Assembly (NCBI GenBank): GCA_910574455.1
Contig: CAJSYZ010000007.1
Span: forward strand, 1,860,001 to 1,924,000
Direction of reading: 5' to 3'
Length of the DNA stretch: 64,000 bases
DNA from: Trichaptum fuscoviolaceum
Lineage: Eukaryota; Basidiomycota; Agaricomycetes; Hymenochaetales; Trichaptaceae
Positions 48,101 to 58,932 of the stretch are shown one piece after another (position 1 is the first letter of the stretch; the number at the start of each line of letters is the position of its first letter). The position numbers and the translations under genes were made by a program. A model generated the notes under the pieces. It was not told the DNA's origin. It saw only the letters and a program-made list of their open reading frames with translations, and ran no database searches.

Positions 48101-49183
48101 AATTGCCCCAGTGTACCTGTTGCGCACCTCCCGAAGAGCTTTCCATGACGCATGCGATCTGTCCGTTTTGTGTATGCGTCTCTGCACCCTACGGTACTCC
48201 CGCCTGAGTGCAGAAAGCTCCGCTGTCCACCATCGATTCCGATATTGCGACACTTTTGAGACAGGGACCATCGCTGCCAGAGTGACCTGGAGACCGGCTA
48301 CTAGAGCGTTAACATGGTCATCCAGGGCCTGTGTGGACTGGGCTAGGGGGGGCAGCGGATGCGCCTCAAAGTACCGGGGGACCTCCTTGGCAAACTCAGC
48401 CCAGTCTGTCTCCCTGAAGCGCGGTCGGGGTTTAGACTCCACTTGATCAGGGTGGATGTCGAACTCCGCTTCGAGGCCCAGGTGGTCCGAAGCGTCCCCC
48501 CCAAACGTTTGGCAATATGACAACGTCGGGAAGAGACTATCTCCAGAAACAAAGAGCAGGTCTAACGTTGACCATGTTCTATGGGCGGGGGACATGAAGG
48601 TTGGGGTGCCGGGCTCAAGGCACAGCTCTAACCCATGCCTCACTAGGATGTCCACCAAGGAGTCGGATGCGTCCCCTTTCGTCCTTCGAGGGTGAAGCGG
48701 TCCTGCCCACAGGGGGTCGTGCTTGTTAAAGTCTCCGATAAGCATGAGAGCATCTGTTGCACTTGGGCCTGTCCTTGGGTCTTGAAGGTGTGTTTGCAAG
48801 GTATCAATCGTTTGAGAAGAATTAGGGGGATTATATATGTTAAATAATGAAATAAAGAGATTGGAGATGCGAATGCGAATGCCGGTGATATTAGAGTGGG
48901 GAATATTTATATGGTCGAAGGAGGAAGAAGGGATGCGTTTGCTGATATAAATGAAACATTTAGGCGGGGACTCCTCGTCAGAGGGGGAGGGTAAAAGCCT
49001 TTCCCACTGGCGGGGAGCCAAAGAAGGATAGCGAGAGAAAGTAGGAGGGGGTTCTTGTATGCATAGAATGTCGATAAGCTGGGGGTCGGAGTGGTTGAGA
49101 AGGGATATTAAAACTTCGTATCTACGATGGCAATTAAGAGAGCGAATTCGAAAGCCGTGTTGTGGTTGGTGTGTAACGTTCAT
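45106..49183 (-). CDS. LINE ORF2: APE endonuclease, reverse transcriptase, RNase H; one frameshift
   Basis: Polyprotein that nicks target DNA and copies the element RNA. The uninterrupted frame runs 49183-45332 (1283 residues). The endonuclease lies at about residues 1-235 (CIQEPP, LIGDFNKHDPLW near 148, and SDHLGLEAEF). The reverse transcriptase lies at about 450-760 (KAPGPSGIPNIAIK, LGIPQGSPLSPILY, active-site FIDD near 684). RNase H is at about 970-1190 (FSDGSG, FEAEVCGAILGLDL, FLDCQAAITAI, HWVPGHEDMTANEQVDAEAK). A 75-residue Gly- then Ser-rich insert splits RNase H between the first strands. The Ser run comes from a GAA/TTC microsatellite at about 46050. A frameshift at about 45430-45480 moves the C-terminal zinc motif CSKCQVPETVAHYLFTC into another frame, which ends at 45106. 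ORF2 overlaps ORF1 by ATGA. Confidence 0.92.
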
Positions 49184-50388
49184 GGGGAAGATGAAAGGAA
49201 AGAGACGAACTGGAAATCAATACCTGCAAAGTACACACTTTCACCCGCCTGAGCCTCCCTCGCTCGCAGGGTCTCAGTGCGTCTTATTGGGCACTGGGGG
49301 TAAAAGGAATCATGATTACCGTTGCAATTAACACACCTCTTCGAGTCCTTGGTTTGGCAGGTCTGGCTGTCGTGGGGTCCGCCGCAATGAGCGCATGTCT
49401 GTTCCTTGGCCGTGCAGCTATAGCTCAAATGGCCCCATTGCTGACATTTGCGACATTGGCGCGGTCCCGTAAAGTACCTACGGGCGGTGAGCAATAGCGA
49501 CTGGACTTTGACACTTTGGTCGATCAAATTGTCCGCCGCCTGTCGGTTGTCCAGAAAGACCACCCAACTGCCTGCTCGTCGCCCCTGCGGTAACTTGTCC
49601 TTCGGTACCAGCCACCGGATGTCCACGATGGCCTCGGGGGAAGGTAACAAGTGGGGGTTCTGCGTGTGCAGTTCCCTTCGAGTGTCCTCGCTCGTGGGGT
49701 CGTAGTATAAGGGTACCCCTTGAACCACCACCCCGAAGTGAGGGACACTCACTTTTGCACCCTCTCCTAAGGCCTTCGAGCACTTAGTAGCACTCCGGAC
49801 GATTGCCTTCGCGTCCACGGGGGACTTCAAGCGAATCGTGACCTTCGTGCCACTCCGGTGCGGCTGCACCCCCTGGACTTCCATCTCCCTTAACCCATCC
49901 ACCCCGGTATCCTTCAACGCCTTCTCCACCCATCCCTTCACCTCTTCCCCTGACCCCTGCGCCCTCGTCTCAGCCACGGACTGGCGAGCTATCTTGATCG
50001 TCACCTCGTCGGCACGGGTGGGTCGTTTGGGCGCTCGAACTTCCGGTGTCGATCGTGCCACTGACGCATAGGTGGTCTTCTTCGCTTCCGGTGGTGCGCT
50101 GATCTTCTCGTCAAGCGCCTGGAGGCGCTCGACGATGTCCGTGAACGAGTGAGTGGAGGCGAAGATTGCCAATAGGCGATCGAGCATCCTGTCCAGGGCC
50201 GTTGCCTGTTTTGCCGTGACTTTCGTGCCTCGCGACCATTTCTTGATAGCCGCAATTACTTCCGGTGCCTTAAGTGAGTTGTTCGCGTCCAGGAGCTCGT
50301 GTACTTCTTCGTGAGTAAGGGAAATTGATGTTTCAAAGCTATTATTTGCACTAATGCTTTGTGCCACCCTGTCTTCTTGACTAGACAT
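49180..50388 (-). CDS. LINE ORF1: Gag-like RNA-binding protein with three zinc knuckles
   Basis: 402-residue protein that by family binds element RNA in the ribonucleoprotein particle. Start ATG at 50386-50388 in a strong context (CCACCATG). The N-terminal 250 residues are helical and basic. Three knuckles follow near the C-terminus: CRKCQQWGHLSYSC (CX2CX4HX4C), CAHCGGPHDSQTC (CX2CX3HX4C) and CVNCNGNHDSFYPQC (CX2CX3HX6C). The stop codon overlaps the ORF2 start (ATGA), so ORF2 is probably translated by stop-restart. The ORF is intact. Confidence 0.9.
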   Translation of the reverse strand: MSSQEDRVAQSISANNSFETSISLTHEEVHELLDANNSLKAPEVIAAIKKWSRGTKVTAKQATALDRMLDRLLAIFASTHSFTDIVERLQALDEKISAPPEAKKTTYASVARSTPEVRAPKRPTRADEVTIKIARQSVAETRAQGSGEEVKGWVEKALKDTGVDGLREMEVQGVQPHRSGTKVTIRLKSPVDAKAIVRSATKCSKALGEGAKVSVPHFGVVVQGVPLYYDPTSEDTRRELHTQNPHLLPSPEAIVDIRWLVPKDKLPQGRRAGSWVVFLDNRQAADNLIDQSVKVQSLLLTARRYFTGPRQCRKCQQWGHLSYSCTAKEQTCAHCGGPHDSQTCQTKDSKRCVNCNGNHDSFYPQCPIRRTETLRAREAQAGESVYFAGIDFQFVSFLSSSP

Positions 50389-50401
50389 GGTGGTGGTTTT
50401 T

Positions 50402-50414
50402 TTAATATGTATAA
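50402..50414. repeat. Target site duplication, LINE 5' side
   Basis: TTAATATGTATAA, identical to 44712-44724. Confidence 0.9.
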
Positions 50415-51014
50415 AGCGTGACAGCACGGAAGAAAATTCAAGAAATCCAAAGAATTTGAAATCTGATGTCTGCCACGTCCCACAACCACATCAGCTCAAC
50501 AAGTGCTCTAAAGTTTGACTTCATATCATACTTTTCGCTTGGCTTCATTATCAGCTGCGATGATTGCCTGAATAGTATCTCGAATGCCATGGATCTCAAA
50601 CGAGCCACTCTTTTGAACCATTGGATAGCAATGTTACCCGCACTTCGTGTGCAGCTAGGATATCAGTTGTGATCGCGATCTCGGCTACTAGTATTTCCAA
50701 CCTGCGTAGGTATTATTTTCTACATCTTGGATGCTAGTTGCTGATTATCTTTTCGGGTGGGGATAAATTTTTGTCTATACAGTCTAATCTAATCAGATAA
50801 TTCGCGATAGGAAACGGAGTCGGAGTTAAAGTACCGTTCAAGTTCAAGTTGTACATTGACAGTTCAAGTTCAAGTTGCCGGCCGACTCGGATCCGGCAGC
50901 CTACACTGGCAATGCAAGTATTGGAACCGAGATGCACACACAAACACACAACGTACCTTATTGCTCTCACCAAGCTCTCAGTATTCGGAATAACAGAAGT
51001 TTCTCGCTGAAATC
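50415..51014. promoter_or_regulatory. 5' flank of the decarboxylase gene with direct repeat
   Basis: 600 bp between the LINE and the decarboxylase start. The 16-mer GTTCAAGTTCAAGTTG occurs exactly twice, at 50836-50851 and 50862-50877, and each copy is itself a double GTTCAA. Position 140-180 bp upstream of the start codon fits a regulatory element, but nothing proves that. Confidence 0.4.
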
Positions 51015-53088
51015 ATGCCTATGGACATTGAAGGGTACGACCTACGTAATCTTGAGCCATTAGTGCTGTATGCTAAGTGTAGCCGAAGGTTTCGCTCCGC
51101 AGGCTATCAGGCCATCGACCGCATATGCGACCTCTATGAGAAGCTCGAGGAACGAGATGTGACAGCAGACGTAGAACCTGGGTACCTACGAAAGGCTCTT
51201 CCAGGTTCATTTATATGTCATTTCTGAGGCGAGAATCGTTGGATTCATCAATTGTAGAACAAGCGCCCGAAGAAGGGGAAGACTTTCAGGCGATAGCGGA
51301 TGACTATCAGAAGCTCGTTGTCCCAGGTGAATAGCTTATAAAGTATGGCCCTGGATGGCGACTAAAGTTGCAACATAGGATTGACAATTTGGCAGCATCC
51401 ATCCTTTTTCGCTTACTTCCCGACGGCGTGTACATTCGAGGGTATACTTGGAGAACTATACGCTTCGAGTACAGCCAATCCTGGCTTCAACGTGCGCATC
51501 ATTGTATTTTTCTATGCTGAGTAATTGATGAACTTATGGCTACTTGTTTGCGAACGAACCGTAAAGTGGGCATGCAGCCCTGCATGTACAGAACTAGAAG
51601 CAGTCGTGATGGATTGGTCCGCGAAACTGCTTGGTCTCAAGGAACCCTTTCACAACGAAGGCGGACTTGGAGGGGGAGTAATCCAAGTCAGTCCCTTGAT
51701 CTACATTTGTAGGGTTCAGCATGATACTTAAAGTCGCCCGTACTATAGACGACGGCGTCTGACTCAGGCCTCGTCGCCGTTGTAGCGGCTCGATCACGCT
51801 ACCAACGCCATCACCCGGAAGTAGACCTGAACAAGCTCGTTGTCTATACGACTACCCAGACGCATTCCCTTGGTGCGAAAGCCGCGCTTATTCTCGGTCT
51901 TCGGGAGCGATCCCTTGAAGTCCTTTCTGAAGACGAGTATGGATTGAGCGGTGAAACTTTGCGTCAGGCTCTCGAAGAAGATCAGAAGAACGGAAATCAC
52001 CCGTTTATTCTGAGTAAGCTTCCAATTGTGTCTGACCGACCTGATCGGTTCACGTGGGCTAACATCTAATGATTGCATAGTCGCCACTGTTGGGACCACT
52101 TCGTCGGGTGCAATCGATCGTCTTCCAGATATCTTCGCGGCTGGTAAGTGTGTATCATATACCTATTACAGACCGCGAAGTTGATGAAACTGCGTACTTG
52201 GAACAATCGGCAGCGCGGGAAGCCCCATCATTGTGGGTTCACGTTGATGCTGCGTGGGCCGGCGTAGCGCTTTCGTGCCCGGAATATCGGGAGAAATGCT
52301 TCCTTGACGAAATTAATTTGCATGCCCACTCGTTCTGTACGAACTTCCATAAGGTATGAATGTACACACCTGAGTGTTTTGGACCCAGCTTGATGTAAAC
52401 TAGTGGGGGCTCGTCAACTTTGATTGCTCAGCACTGTGGGTTCGAAATCGGAGAGACCTGACCGATGCGCTGGACATCACCCCGGAATTCCTGCGCACTA
52501 AACATGGTGATGAAGGTGAGAGTCTTCCATTGATTCTCATTTGCGCTCACGGGAATTTATTGTCATAAACATGACTTTGCAGGCACCGTCATTGACTATC
52601 GTAATTGGCACCTCAGTTTAGGAAGAAGGTTTCGGTCCCTGAAGCTTTGGTTCGTCCTCCGGAGTTATGGCGTACGCGGGTTTCAAGCGTATATCCGGAA
52701 GGTTCGGCTTCTTTTATTTCTGTGCAATAGAACTAAGGTAGCTAACGCACACTATTTATGATAGTGTATCGAATTAAACAACTACTTTGCGTCGCTTATC
52801 ACAACATCTACTGAGCTCGCATTGGTAGCAAAACCCTCCTTCGCACTTTCCGTTTTCCGAATCACTGCGCCGGAAAGCTCCGGCGAAAGGGAATTGATAG
52901 AAAACGAGCTCACTCAGAAGTTGTATGACAAATTATCAATCCGGAAGAACATTCAAATAACGAGGACCGTGCTGAACGGGGTTGTATGTATCCGCCTTGC
53001 AATAGGAGCCGAGAGGACGGAGAAACGACATGTAGAAGAAGCTTTCAAGCTCATTCTAGACGACGCTCGAGAGGTCAGAGGATCTTGA
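51015..53088 (+). CDS. Aromatic-L-amino-acid decarboxylase (PLP-dependent, group II)
   Basis: Removes CO2 from aromatic amino acids such as tyrosine, DOPA or tryptophan to give the amine. The ATG at 51015-51017 opens [10 protein letters not shown]. Conserved blocks are [103 protein letters not shown], and [13 protein letters not shown] with the PLP-binding Asp. [20 protein letters not shown] carries the PLP lysine. [39 protein letters not shown] and a stop at 53086-53088 complete it. All catalytic residues expected are present. About eight introns. Substrate cannot be assigned. This is the animal/plant-type decarboxylase, not the phosphatidylserine-decarboxylase-like PsiD of psilocybin producers. 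No biosynthetic partners lie next to it. Confidence 0.92.
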
Positions 53089-56000
53089 TTGGACAAGGTT
53101 GAGTTAGTTACGTAGAAAGGAGGAATTGACGAAACACTAAGGACGATATATGGTTCAAACAGCTGAAAAATATGCAATGTCTGTAGAGACTATGAGCGGA
53201 TTGAAGAGTGATAAACGTTTATCGATGAAGGCTGCTAACGAAACTCTATACAGAAGGTCGTGGCCTCCACATAAGCCGACCGGATGATGAATTGAAACAC
53301 AATATAAGTATAAATGCCGAATACGGAAATGTAGATCAACATGAGAATTGTCAGTGGAGTTTTAGAAGTTGCACCCGCGCGATGCAGCCGAAAGTTCAAA
53401 TAGTTTATACCAACCGCAACTACTCCCGTCCCCGAGCACTCAAAAGATAAGACTTGTTCAGCAACGGTCAAAGGTCGAGCTCGGGCCATCTGAGCTCCGG
53501 GAGAGGATACTGAAGGGCTGTTGCCTCCGACCTCGGCTGTATTCTCTGAAGGCGAAGAGCCGCCCTTTTCACGTCGCTGATGGTTCTTCAAGCTTTAAAC
53601 TGCTCAGCAGACGGAAGGATGAGAGAAGAAGTGGAAGTCGATGAAGGAACAGAAAATGGCTAGACAAAGCTATCGGATGACCTCACAGTCCCGTGCAAGA
53701 GGTTGGTCCTAGGGACGGCGAGAACAGGCACAGGGCCGCTCCACTGTCAGGCCTGCCGACACGTCCTCAACGCAACTTCAACAATCACAACCACGAAGGC
53801 GACTCGTTTGGCTCTTCCTTCACTCTTGGACTTACGCAGTGCACATCAAGATCAGGCAAATTTATGGTCACAACCTCCTGGTCCAACTACTTTTAGCTCT
53901 GCACTTCTTCCATCTTAGGCAGGCCATCTGAAGTTTGCTCTGAGCACCCAAGCCGTAGCGCTGCTTAGGTCTGTTGCTTAGGCCTAGTAGTAAATTTCGA
54001 AGTAAAGTCCAAGTTATTGACGCCACTGTTTGTATATGGTGAGCACACATCTGTCTTATGAACTCAAAATCTCTTACTTACTTGTTGTGACGCAACTGCA
54101 CGCTGCAACTCAAATAGGAACAAGAAGCTATCAACGGGATGAAGAGCTATAGCTGATGGCCTCAAAATCTCACCTTCATCTTGGCATCAGCGACTCGGCT
54201 GACGTCGAGGTGCGCTTGCCCTGAATGAGGAACCACAGACCACCGTTTGCAGACTTCAGCGATGAGGGTACATCATCACCTGCCTAGGGATCTACGGGCT
54301 TCGAATTGAGAAGGCGCTGGTCGTCTATGCTAGGCTGTGATACTGACGCGTCAACATCATATTTGATTTGAAGGTATCCAGCAAATGTGTACCGGGACTG
54401 TGAGGGGTACCACCCGCTTGCATCCAGCAAGTCTTCGCCTTAAATGCTTGACAGGATGCACACGGATAGTTGGGCAGTGGATCTGTAAGAGGGGAGGGGG
54501 CCGCGGTGTGCGTGGTTGAGTGGGAGAGGGAGAGGGAAGATTGAAGGTAAAAGATGCGACACTGCGCTATTTGAATGTTATCTGACGCGTTGTTTCCTAT
54601 GAAACGGTTCAGTGACACGCCAAAAATATAACCTTACATCAGTATGTGATAATCTTTCAGCATTCCAAACTCACTAGCTTCCCCCCGGCATATTAAGGAT
54701 CTTACGTCCCACCCAGCGCTGTAATAGGAATGGAGGATAGCGGTGCTTTAAACTGTTTCTCATCGCGCGCGATCATTAAGACTCGAGTCACACGTTGTCG
54801 ACAAGTCATGGTAGTTCCATTCTCCCCGTGGTCACCAGATCACCCGCGTTCAGGATAGCAAAGATTGCGCAGATAGTGACCATGAGCCTCGGTGTAGCTG
54901 GTTGAGAAGCCTTTTGTCTTGCTCGCTCTACTGCCGCTTATTAGTCGGGAACAAAGCATACCGAACGGGCGGAAAACGTACGCAAGTATCCGGTACCACA
55001 TTTTCGTCACTACGAGCTCCTCCATTACCCCAACGCACAATTCAAGAGGCTGTCTAGCACGATGTGAGGCGCTCCTATGACAGCCCCCACATGCCATGCG
55101 ATATCCTTCAGGCAAGTGCCAACGTCTCGTTCGTGCTTGATGAACTACCTCTTTTCGATGTGGACCCTCGGGCAAGAAAGAAATAAGGCCTCGAGGCTCG
55201 CAGCTGTAAACCTTGGATGTTGGAGGGCTATCGTCACTGTACTCTGAACTTCGCCTGCTTTGTTAAGTTGTCCCCACGGGAAACCGTGAGATGAAGCTAT
55301 CGACTCACATCTGAGACATCTGAGGCCTCGGGGTCGCGTTCGATGGTGTTCTCTTGTGGGGGCTTGATTTCCAAAGATTGGATGAGGATATGAACAGTGC
55401 AGCTCACAAGGGTGTGTTCTTCCTTCCTATCTGCACCCAATGTAGCGACGCCTCAAAGGGTACGAGATTTTCCAGATGCATCACGAGGTACCAAAGCTCA
55501 ATCAATCTGTTGTAGGTCACTTAGTGAAGTAAACGTCGTAAGCGAGCATATTCTATCCCTGGGCGGTCGCCCCATCCTAATACCCGGGCGCTCGTTTCCG
55601 ATGTATCAGTCTCTTCGCTTATTCTAAAGGTAGGGCCTGGATTACGACAATTTCTATGTTTATTGACGTCTGGGAACATATTATCTGTTGTCCTGCCAAA
55701 GGCTTTCTCTTGCATCACGAAGTCAGCTGAGCCATGACTATGGGAATTAACTGCACTGCACTTGAACAATAAGTCTCTGTCAACTAGCCTGGACCACGCC
55801 ATGACACTCGTACCTTCTCAAGTGAGGCTGCACTGGCAATCGACGAGACGTTCGTAATCTCGGGAATAGGAGACGTATGGTGACCTGATTCAATCATGAC
55901 GACCAATATAGCAAGCGCCTGATAAGCCTTTGACCGAATCCACAGTCGTAAGGATAATTGTCTACGCATGCTATACTATATCTCCATATAAGTTTCGAAT

Positions 56001-58344
56001 GTGCGTCCAGAATTTTCTGCAGTAACGACATTTTCACACTAACATTTAGTTCTGTGCTGGTTTGTGGACAAACGTTTGATCTGTGATCTTTACGACTATC
56101 CTGATATCACTGCAAATGGGATGCATTCGCCTCCGACATCCGAAAGAATGCAAATACCCTAGTGAACTACGGATATCACCGGAGAAGCTGTTTGTGCTGA
56201 ATCAAACTTGGACCTTTCCGTAACCGTCATGGTCTTCGATGCGTCGGTCCCGCTTAGCTCGCCCTCCGTATCATATAGTTTCTGGATGTACATGTAAGTG
56301 AGATATCAAATTTTACCGGAATTGCTTGCAGCCCTTTCTATTTCAGAGCTGATGATTTTTGTATGCCCCGCAAAAACAACCACCGGAGGACTAGCTCGTG
56401 AATATAGTATACACCTCTGTCACTGTTTCGCGATCTTCCGGCCTAAACTTTCGCGTGCGATCCAGGTGGGTCTTGCCGATAAGCTTCTATCTACCGGTCG
56501 ACCATCTGATGTTACAACGAGTGTAGATTCGTGCCAAACGTACACTTCCCGGTACGCATATCTCGGCATTTATGCGCAAGCTGGTTCACTCGATACAGAT
56601 CATGCCTTTTGTGGTTTCGGCTCCTGCACGCCGGCTCAAAGAAACACCGGGCGAAGAGCGCTCGGACGCTCTCTACGGTCATCTCAGGGAAAGCAGCACA
56701 CATTACTGAACACGTCGGTGGGCATCGGAAACCAAAAGTTAGCCCCGCGGAAGCCAAGGCAGGTAAGATATACATAGCGCACCGTAAGTATCAAAGTGTT
56801 CAATAGACCTTCCAACATAGCTGATCTTCTTCCAAAGCTTAAGACCGTATAGAATTTACACAGGAATTTGGTCCGCCGACTATATTACTCGACTTCAGAT
56901 TGAGTTATTCTTCGCCATAAACGTTTTCACCCGGTTTCCACTGGCAAGGTTCGACAAAACGATATAAAATGATGCCTTTAGCTGGGGGTACGTGATTCAA
57001 AGTCTAGGCTAATCTTTCGGCTGCAGTTATGTTCCCTTTGGTTGAAGCAAGTGTCCACCGTTTTTTGGATGCAGTAGGTGACAAAGTCACCTGGACGTCT
57101 AGATTGGTTATAGTTTGATCTAGTCTCAAGCGACTCAGGCTGTTGAATGCCCCCAAGGTTAACGAGTCTCGGACCTCAGTTGCGTTGTCTCTTTCAGTTG
57201 AGCCCTGTCTGTTTACGGTTTTGTCTGCGCGATCGTCATCGAAATTCGTCGTCTTGCATACTACATATACTGGCTTTGTTGTCTGAGAATGCAACTTTCC
57301 AACTGGCAAACTGGCGAACTGAAGTCATTACTCAGTAATTTCAACGATAAAATTGGCCACCACTCTTGACTTCCATGCTCGGACTTCGGTTCTCATAAGA
57401 AGCACGTATCGATCCAAGTCAAGCTTCCTTGTAAACGGATTCAACGTCTTCATAGCTGCATAACATCACGATATCCTGCTTAATGACTAATGTCCCTTCT
57501 GCAGTCTAAATTTTTTGAGTATCACTCTTTGTGTAGAGTGCACCATTTTGCATATTTTGAGAGCTCAAATCAGTTGCCAGTTCTGCTTTTCATAGGAAAG
57601 TCAGCCCTGTCTATCTCCGCTAGACATATTATTTCAAGACCACAAAATTCAGCACGTCAGAGACTTACAGCGATTGTTCTTCCAGTTTTCTTTTGACAAT
57701 TAGCAATTGTCAACTCTCCGACGGAGAAAAATGGAATTTGAGAAATTCGTTGTGTCTTTAGAGATGCATGGTCGTCGACCTTCTGTCTTCCACACAGGCT
57801 TGAGAATTGTACCTCATAACTTCGTGGGCGAATCATATTCAGACGTTCTCGGTCCGATCCTCTTTGAACGTCAATCACCCAAATGATCGGCCGGATTCCA
57901 TGCGAAGTTCCAGGTCCAGGTCCGAAGGCCGATCGTCGATCAACTATCCCCCGACGTCATAGCTTTTATGACACAAGGTATTGTATTTATTGTATTTCTA
58001 ACACAAAAGCACATGCCCAGGCAAAATATGATGTCGCGTTCGCAGAACGGACATGCAATCCGAAGTACAAACAGTAAGAGAACACTGTCGCGAAAGTCTA
58101 GTGCGACGCCCATACAAAGAATAGAATACACCATTCGTTACATAACTTCATCTTTAACTTCGTCTATTGGATTCGTTCCGGTTCGCCATCTATGGCCCTC
58201 ACTGAGGGCGTGTATCGTTGTTGTGGTTTTCGTTAGCTCAGAGTTCATGAGACCGCTGTGAGGTGTGAGGAATCGCAGGGGAAAACCAAGGGTATAGGTG
58301 GTCCAGACCGACACGTCATTGCGAGACGCGAACACCAGTGCCAT
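53089..58344. other. Gene-poor region with fragments of membrane proteins
   Basis: 5.3 kb without an intact gene. At 53240-53490 (minus) a frame with a single strong membrane span (PLTILMLIYISVFGIYTYIV) has an internal Met but no family. At about 55870-55970 (minus) RSKAYQALAILVVMIESG recalls the late-span block of Agaricomycete multi-span proteins. At 57004-57300 (minus) a polar stretch ending ITNLDVQVTLSP could be a tail of such a protein. None joins into a full gene. I read this as decayed copies, with low certainty. Confidence 0.3.
55870..55969 (-). pseudogene. Possible fragment of a multi-span membrane protein
   Basis: Starts at an ATG (MRRQLSLRLWIRSKAYQALA) and contains ILVVMIESG before a GT. 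A possible next exon at about 55720-55745 reads VQLIPIVMAQLT. The K-Y-x-A-L-x(6-8)-ESG pattern resembles a conserved span in Agaricomycete membrane proteins of unknown function. No other exons are found. Confidence 0.22.
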
Positions 58345-58932
58345 TTAGGGAGACCAGCCTTTCGCCATGAAGTTCCAGGAGATTGATGCGACACCCTGGC
58401 TGAGTGGGGCAAGCTCCTTGAAGAGGCTGGGAGACATGTCTGCACGAGGAGAATATTAGCCTTGGCACTATGTGATTAATGCGGATGAAAACATACCTAG
58501 GTCTTCTGTACCACAGCCCGGGCAGCTATCGCGTGTCTTGCCATACGCGACCTTGCCGTTTGCCTTGTTGACGATCCGGATCCACTGAAGATCGACGCAA
58601 TTACTTTAACGCACAACTCCCGAAAGCGGCGACGAAGATCCTACCTGATTACAGTTACCACCATTACCGTAGCGACCTAAGCCGATTGCGACAATGGGGT
58701 CAGAATCACTGTCGGTGTAGCCGCAGTTGCCCAGGCCGGCATGGAACCACGTGCCCTAATCCGGTTGCAAGAGCATCGGTCAGTCCATGTCGGACAAAGG
58801 AAAATAAGGAGAACTCACGCGTCCGGTGTGGGTGACGCGCTTTTCGAGCTCCACATCGGTAGGGATGGGCACCGCAAATGCGGAGAGCGTGAACGCAAAG
58901 AGCGCGAGAAGGAGGAGGGTCAAGTTCTGCAT
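58345..58932 (-). CDS. Small secreted protein with double-psi beta-barrel (RlpA/expansin-like)
   Basis: Four exons (58819-58932, 58645-58755, 58497-58584, 58345-58439 on minus) give 135 residues. A signal peptide, MQNLTLLLLALFAFTLSAFA, is followed by a short pro-segment ending VELEKR, a typical Kex2 site. The barrel domain reads THTGRGTWFHAGLGNCGYTD, SDPIVAIGLGRYGNGGNCNQ, NGKVAYGKTRDSCPGCGTED and DMSPSLFKELAPLSQGVASI. Three or more cysteines are positioned for disulfides. The family is multi-copy in mushrooms and often labelled riboflavin-aldehyde-forming-enzyme-like or barwin-like. Catalytic activity is unproven, and cell-wall interaction is the usual guess. The sequence is undamaged and splice sites are standard. 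Confidence 0.88.

Larger units (their letters stand above)
44725..50401 (-). mobile_element. Tad1-like non-LTR retrotransposon (LINE), nearly intact
   Basis: A 5.68-kb element on minus, flanked by a perfect 13-bp duplication. Order: a 13-nt leader, ORF1 (zinc-knuckle protein), ORF2 (endonuclease, reverse transcriptase, RNase H, CCHC-type end), a 3' UTR of about 380 nt, and a tail. The tail is made of the pentamer AAATC repeated about three times rather than poly(A). Presence of RNase H together with an APE-type endonuclease is characteristic of the Tad1 and related clades of fungi. One frameshift near the end of ORF2 is the only clear damage. The intact duplication and near-intact ORFs point to recent insertion. 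The leader is so short that the 5' UTR is probably truncated. Confidence 0.93.

Noticed and set aside
51015..53088. Possible psilocybin-type tryptophan decarboxylase
   Set aside because: PsiD belongs to a different, phosphatidylserine-decarboxylase-like family. This is a PLP group II enzyme, and no methyltransferase, kinase or P450 partners are nearby.
53235..53591. Minus-strand frame with one membrane span
   Set aside because: The apparent start is TTG with a stop codon directly upstream. An internal ATG would leave a small protein with no family; mentioned only within the gene-poor region.
56298..56777. Plus-strand frame of 159 codons
   Set aside because: Starts at GTG, no domain, and the opposite strand is also open over much of it.
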